Source: Antarctobacter sediminis (GTDB taxonomy: Bacteria; Pseudomonadota; Alphaproteobacteria; Rhodobacterales; Rhodobacteraceae). From it: DNA of 64,000 bases. The stretch spans positions 124,001 to 188,000 of the forward strand of contig NZ_JAHUZG010000003.1 in assembly GCF_019218285.1 (NCBI RefSeq), read 5' to 3'. The notes below the pieces were generated by a model. The model was not told the DNA's origin. It ran no database searches and was given only the letters and a program-made list of their open reading frames with translations. Positions 60,292 through 64,000 of the stretch are shown piece after piece; position 1 is the stretch's first letter; the number at the start of each line of letters is the position of its first letter. The translations under genes were made by a program, and so were the position numbers.

Positions 60292-61380
60292 TCACAGTCC
60301 CTTCCAGATGCGGGCGGGCACGAACACCTTGCCCTCGGCCAGTTTGCGGGCCGTGCGCAACAGCCCGGCAGAGTTCAGCGCAAACCCCTCGGTGGTGTCG
60401 TAATCGACAAGCACCTCGATGGTGCCCGAGGCATGTTCCAACACCACATTGGCGGGGTTTTCGTTGGGCCGGTTCAGCAGTCCGTCCGCAACGGTGCCCG
60501 GGGTCAATGCGCATGAGGCAAGGCACTGCGAACCGGTGACAGCCATGCTGGGATGCGTGGTCCACGGCATGAAATAGCGGGTGGCGATGGTGCCGCCGTC
60601 GCGGGCAGGCGCCAGCAGGCCGAACTTTGGGGTAACGGATTTGGACACGTCGCCCATGCCCATTAGCTCTCCGGCTTTCAGGCGGATGGACTCCATCCGG
60701 GCAAAGAACGCCTTGTCTTCGTCCAACTCGGCCACGGTTTCATGGCCGGTCAGGCCGAAATCCTCGGCTTTGGCGATGGCCATGGGCATCGCGACATCCA
60801 TGCAGGTGACGTCGATCCCGTCGATCTGGTCCCGCAGGTTGCCTGTGGGCAGAAATTTCCCTGTCGAGGACCCGACAACCCCCATGAAGTTCAGCGCAAC
60901 AGGTGCGGCACTGCCGGGGACGCCGGCGATCTCGGTCTCGCCGTCGTAGGTGATCTCGCCGCCCGGTGTCTGGACCTTTGCCAGAACCTTTGCGCCGGTG
61001 TTGACGGCGCGGATCTTGATTTCGGTCACGTCGCCTGCGGGCTGGATCAGCCCCATCTCGATGGCGGCGGGACCGACACCGGCGAGGATATTGCCGCAGG
61101 TCGGTTTGAAATCGACCAACTGGTCCTCAACCGAAACCTGCGCAAAGAAATAGTCGATATCGGCCCAGTCATCGTCCGAGCGCGACAGCATGGCGACCTT
61201 GGTTGTCACCGCGACACCGCCGCCGATGCCGTCGATGTTGATCGGGTGGCCCGACCCCACGGCGGCGACAAGGACCTGCGCAAGGGTCTCGCGGTCCTCG
61301 GGCAGATCGGCGCGGTTGAAATAGGGCCCGCGCGAGGTGCCACCACGCATGAAGACAAAGGGGATGCCGGTCTGGCTCAT
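60292..61380 (-). CDS. PrpF/4-oxalomesaconate tautomerase family isomerase
   Basis: Diaminopimelate-epimerase-fold isomerase (362 aa) of the PrpF family, which includes PrpF (cis-aconitate/methylaconitate isomerase) and GalD (4-oxalomesaconate tautomerase). The family N terminus PFVFMRGGTSRGPYF is intact, and the two half-domain catalytic regions carry the C-G-N-I and A-S-C-A-L-T-P-G-T-V motifs. The ATG at 61380 overlaps the upstream stop by four bases. Organic acids with a C=C next to carboxylates are the expected substrates. Confidence 0.87.
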   Translation of the reverse strand: MSQTGIPFVFMRGGTSRGPYFNRADLPEDRETLAQVLVAAVGSGHPINIDGIGGGVAVTTKVAMLSRSDDDWADIDYFFAQVSVEDQLVDFKPTCGNILAGVGPAAIEMGLIQPAGDVTEIKIRAVNTGAKVLAKVQTPGGEITYDGETEIAGVPGSAAPVALNFMGVVGSSTGKFLPTGNLRDQIDGIDVTCMDVAMPMAIAKAEDFGLTGHETVAELDEDKAFFARMESIRLKAGELMGMGDVSKSVTPKFGLLAPARDGGTIATRYFMPWTTHPSMAVTGSQCLASCALTPGTVADGLLNRPNENPANVVLEHASGTIEVLVDYDTTEGFALNSAGLLRTARKLAEGKVFVPARIWKGL

Positions 61381-62438
61381 GTCAAAGCCTCTTCGATGGT
61401 TGAGCAGAGTTGATGGGTGAAGGCGGTGGTGCCAAGCGCGCCGCCAAGATCGCCGGTGCGGGTGGCCGGATCGGCCAGCGCGCGGCTGATGGCGGTTTCG
61501 ATGGCGTCGGCGGCGCATGCCTCGCCCCGGTGGCGCAAAAGCATCGCCAGCGACAGGATCAACGAGGTCGGATTGGCGCGGTCCTGCCCGGCGATATCGG
61601 GGGCCGAGCCGTGCTGCGCCTGTGCGACGGCATGTTTGTCGCCATGGTTCAGCGACCCGGCGAGACCCAGCCCGCCCGAAAGCTCGGAGGCGAGATCCGA
61701 GAGGATGTCGCCGAACATATTGGTGCAAAGCAGCACGTCGAACCGGTCGGGATGGCGCACCAGATGGGCGGCGGCGGCATCGACCAGCAGTTCGTCATAG
61801 GTGATATCGGGAAACTGCGCGGCGATCTCGCGGCAGACGCGCAGGAAAAGCCCGTCGCTCAAACGCATCACATTGGCCTTGTGGATGGCGGTCACGCGCT
61901 TGTTGCGCCTCTGTGCAAGGGCAAAGGCCGCCATGGCAATCCGGCGCGAGCCTTCTTCGGTGATCTTGCGCATGGCCAGCGCCACGCCGGGGACGGGCGC
62001 AAACTCGCCGCCGCCTTCGAACATGTTGCGATCGGCGTAAAAGCCTTCGAGGTTCTCCCGCGCGACAAGCAGGTCGAAACCGCGCCGCGAAGGTGCCTCC
62101 AGCCCGGGATAAGTCCGCGCGGGCCGGATATTGGCGTATAGTTCCAGCGCGACGCGCAGCACGCCCGAAGGGTTGCGCCCGCCTTCCGCCACCGGCGGGT
62201 AATCATTGTGCGAGACGGGGCCAAGAATGACCCCGTCCGCCTCTTTTGCCTGCTCGATGATTTGCTCGGGGATCGTTGTCCCCATTGCCTGCAATGCGGC
62301 AAAGCCGATCTGCGCCTCCTTGACCCGAACCGGGCGGGACATCAGCGGGCCGACCGCACGCAGGACGCGCAGGGTGGCGGCCGTGATCTCGGGGCCGATG
62401 CCGTCTCCGGGCAGGGCAAGAAGGCGCAGGTCGCTCAT
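61377..62438 (-). CDS. Isocitrate/isopropylmalate-dehydrogenase-family enzyme
   Basis: NAD(P)- and metal-dependent beta-decarboxylating dehydrogenase (353 aa) of the LeuB/tartrate-dehydrogenase family. The start MSDLRLLALPGDGIGPEI, substrate Arg positions in the RPARTYPGLE stretch near 105-115, and the Asp cluster D-A-A-A-A and M-F-G-D-I-L-S-D near 210-250 are typical. The leucine-biosynthesis genes leuCD are absent, so it is more likely a catabolic member acting on tartrate, malate or a related 2-hydroxy acid. It overlaps both neighbours by four bases. Confidence 0.87.
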   Translation of the reverse strand: MSDLRLLALPGDGIGPEITAATLRVLRAVGPLMSRPVRVKEAQIGFAALQAMGTTIPEQIIEQAKEADGVILGPVSHNDYPPVAEGGRNPSGVLRVALELYANIRPARTYPGLEAPSRRGFDLLVARENLEGFYADRNMFEGGGEFAPVPGVALAMRKITEEGSRRIAMAAFALAQRRNKRVTAIHKANVMRLSDGLFLRVCREIAAQFPDITYDELLVDAAAAHLVRHPDRFDVLLCTNMFGDILSDLASELSGGLGLAGSLNHGDKHAVAQAQHGSAPDIAGQDRANPTSLILSLAMLLRHRGEACAADAIETAISRALADPATRTGDLGGALGTTAFTHQLCSTIEEALT

Positions 62439-64000
62439 TTCAACGGCCAGGGCAGATCGACATAGGCTTGCAGCAGGCCCGGCGGGAAGTCGCGGTTCAG
62501 CGACCATGCCATCAGGCACATGAAACCGATGCCGCAGGCGGTCAGGATCAGCGTCTTGGCCCAGCCGGCCCCGGCGCGCACCCGCAGGAAGGCGACAAGG
62601 AAGCCGACCAGCGCAAGGATGAAGCCCACGAACCATGTGGCGGCGATCAGCCCGGCGAACCACGCCAGCGTCGACCACAGCCCATAGGGCGCATCCGCAT
62701 CCTCACCGGCAATTTCCTTGTCGGCAAAGATCACGTCCGTTTCCGGGCGCATCATCATCTGCACCAGCATGATCAGGCAGCATCCAAGGGCGATCCCGCC
62801 AATCACCAGCGGCACGATCTTGTCCGTCAGGTTGTAGTCGGGGATCATGTTGGCATTGACCAGCGCCACCACCAGATAGGCCACGATCACCAGCAAAAAG
62901 ACCAGCGGCGCGCGCTTGGACCCGGACTGAACGTCGCCTTCGGCCATGATGCTCTTCGCCTGCCGGATGCCCAGAACGACGGACACCACGGTGACGATGA
63001 TCAGCACGATCACGATCGGGGAAAAGATATAATCCATGCCCTCTTCGAACGACTTGCGGAAACGGAAGGACGCGATCTGGAACGCCTGGTTCGAGAATTT
63101 CTCGACCGGGTTGGACAGCACGAAACCGATCAGAAAGGCCGGGCGCGACCAGTCGAACCGGCGCAGGAAGATACCGATCAGGCCGATGGCAAAGAGCGCC
63201 AGCAGGTCTTCGAAGTTCTGGCCCGACTGGAATGCGGCGAAGGAGATCAGCATGAACAGGAACGGCGCGAGGTAGGTGAACCGGATCGTCGTCAGTTTGG
63301 CGATGCCGCCCGAGGCCGCGATGCACAGCAGGGTGCCCACCACGTTGGCCAGCGCCAGCAGCCAGACGATCGAATAGGTGATGTCGAGGTTGTCGCGCAG
63401 CATCGACGGGCCGACCTCGATATCGCCGGATCCCAGCAGGGCAATCGCCCCGATAAAGATTGCCATCGACCCAGAGCCGGGAATACCGAACAGCAGGGTG
63501 GGGACAAGGCCGCCGCCTTCCTTGGCGTTGTTCGAGCTTTCCGGTCCGATCACGCCGCGGATCTCGCCTTTGCCGAAATTCGACTTGTCCTTGGTGGTCT
63601 GCACCGCGTGGCCATAGGCGATCCAGTCCACGACCGAGCCACCAAGGCCCGGAATCACGCCGACAAGAACGCCGATCAGGGAGCAGCGGACCGACAGCCA
63701 CTTGTTGGCGACCCAGTCCTTGACGCCCGCGCCCCAACCGGCGCCCAGCTTGGCATCCTTGGCGATGGAACGGTCCTGCCGCAGCAGGCTGATGATCTCG
63801 GGCACGGCAAAGATGCCAAGGCCCACGATCACCAGTTTCAGACCGTCGGTCAGATAGGGGATGTCATAGGTTGCCATGCGAAGGCTGCCGCCCGCGTCGG
63901 CCTCGCCGATGGTGCCGATCATCATTCCAAGCCCCGCCGCCGCCAGCCCCTTGAGCGCCACGCGCCCGGCCAGCACCGCGACCATCGACAGGCCCAGAAC
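62435..64000 (-). CDS. Tripartite tricarboxylate transporter TctA-TctB fusion (partial)
   Basis: Membrane component of a TTT importer. The visible part starts at the window edge and runs 522 codons to its stop; the N terminus lies beyond position 64000. Residues in the first 350 or so are TctA: VGVIPGLGGSVVDWIAYGHA, E-S-S-N-N-A-K-E-G-G-G-L-V-P-T-L and FGIPGSGSMAIFIGAI are the highly conserved family loops. The last 150 residues, with four further hydrophobic segments and the end FPPGLLQAYVDLPWPLK, look like a fused TctB. The periplasmic TctC gene is not in the window. It probably imports the di- or tricarboxylate used by the downstream enzymes. Confidence 0.88.
   Translation of the reverse strand, partial: VLGLSMVAVLAGRVALKGLAAAGLGMMIGTIGEADAGGSLRMATYDIPYLTDGLKLVIVGLGIFAVPEIISLLRQDRSIAKDAKLGAGWGAGVKDWVANKWLSVRCSLIGVLVGVIPGLGGSVVDWIAYGHAVQTTKDKSNFGKGEIRGVIGPESSNNAKEGGGLVPTLLFGIPGSGSMAIFIGAIALLGSGDIEVGPSMLRDNLDITYSIVWLLALANVVGTLLCIAASGGIAKLTTIRFTYLAPFLFMLISFAAFQSGQNFEDLLALFAIGLIGIFLRRFDWSRPAFLIGFVLSNPVEKFSNQAFQIASFRFRKSFEEGMDYIFSPIVIVLIIVTVVSVVLGIRQAKSIMAEGDVQSGSKRAPLVFLLVIVAYLVVALVNANMIPDYNLTDKIVPLVIGGIALGCCLIMLVQMMMRPETDVIFADKEIAGEDADAPYGLWSTLAWFAGLIAATWFVGFILALVGFLVAFLRVRAGAGWAKTLILTACGIGFMCLMAWSLNRDFPPGLLQAYVDLPWPLK

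Noticed and set aside
1-64000. Prophage, insertion sequence or integrative element
   Set aside because: No transposase, integrase, att-like direct repeats or phage structural genes were seen. The rtc island could in principle be mobile, but no boundary repeats support this.

Overview
The window is about 64 kb of high-GC DNA that is almost fully coding. It most likely comes from a marine or soil alphaproteobacterium of the Rhodobacterales (Roseobacter-type). The reasons are the family mix (quaternary-amine Rieske oxygenase, dimethylglycine-dehydrogenase-like flavoproteins, PuuD urate oxidase, tripartite tricarboxylate transporter, many LysR/LacI/GntR-controlled importer operons), the many 1-11 base stop/start overlaps, and a GC-rich palindromic intergenic element of a kind I recall from alphaproteobacteria. 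I see no phage genes, transposases or CRISPR arrays.

Layout. (1) 1-12.9 kb, LysR-controlled N-methyl-amine cluster. Mostly on the minus strand: Rieske oxygenase, RidA-like protein, DUF1028 protein, LysR regulator, a TMADH-type N-demethylase, a PLP decarboxylase, an ArgE-like deacylase, an N-carbamoylputrescine-amidase-like hydrolase and a Pot-type polyamine importer. A flavin monooxygenase is divergent. The same motif, TTAG-N7-CTAA, sits in front of three of its transcription units. (2) 12.9-18.3 kb, RNA-repair/RNA-quality-control island: rtcR (CARF + AAA+), a Ro60/TROVE protein, a 635-base stretch packed with structured RNAs, then rtcB. There is no rtcA. The RNA stretch holds four Y-RNA-like hairpins sharing one internal-loop signature and one full cloverleaf tRNA-like gene. 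One hairpin carries a circularly permuted tRNA-like domain. This is the most unusual part of the window. (3) 18.5-25.3 kb, catabolic operon: a possible 40-aa leader peptide, creatininase-family hydrolase, CodA-like deaminase, FAD oxidase, TauD-type dioxygenase, family-5 binding protein and a DUF2165 membrane protein. (4) 25.3-32.4 kb, urate catabolism: PuuD, LysR, UraH, a PuuE-UraD fusion, AllA, an NCS2 permease and a ureidoglycine aminohydrolase-like bicupin. No allantoate-cleaving enzyme is present. (5) 32.5-50.2 kb, LacI-controlled cluster: a sugar-type ABC importer with GMC, HisD-like and SDR dehydrogenases, a cupin, a MetE-like protein and five NTF2/SnoaL-like proteins. Two LacI-type operators lie in the divergent promoter. 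The substrate is unknown. (6) 50.3-56.2 kb, GlxA-type AraC regulator, a 24-aa candidate leader peptide and two tandem ~800-aa FAD+GcvT dehydrogenases. (7) 56.2-64 kb, GntR-controlled organic-acid cluster: GntR, AbrB-type membrane protein, D-2-hydroxyacid dehydrogenase, two tiny helical proteins, a universal stress protein, a PrpF/GalD-type isomerase, a LeuB/tartrate-dehydrogenase-type enzyme and a TctA-TctB fusion cut by the window end.

Assignments come from reading motifs and families by eye. No database search or folding program was run. Substrates of the catabolic clusters are inferences; the RNA structures are hand-built base pairings that covariance analysis could confirm or reject.
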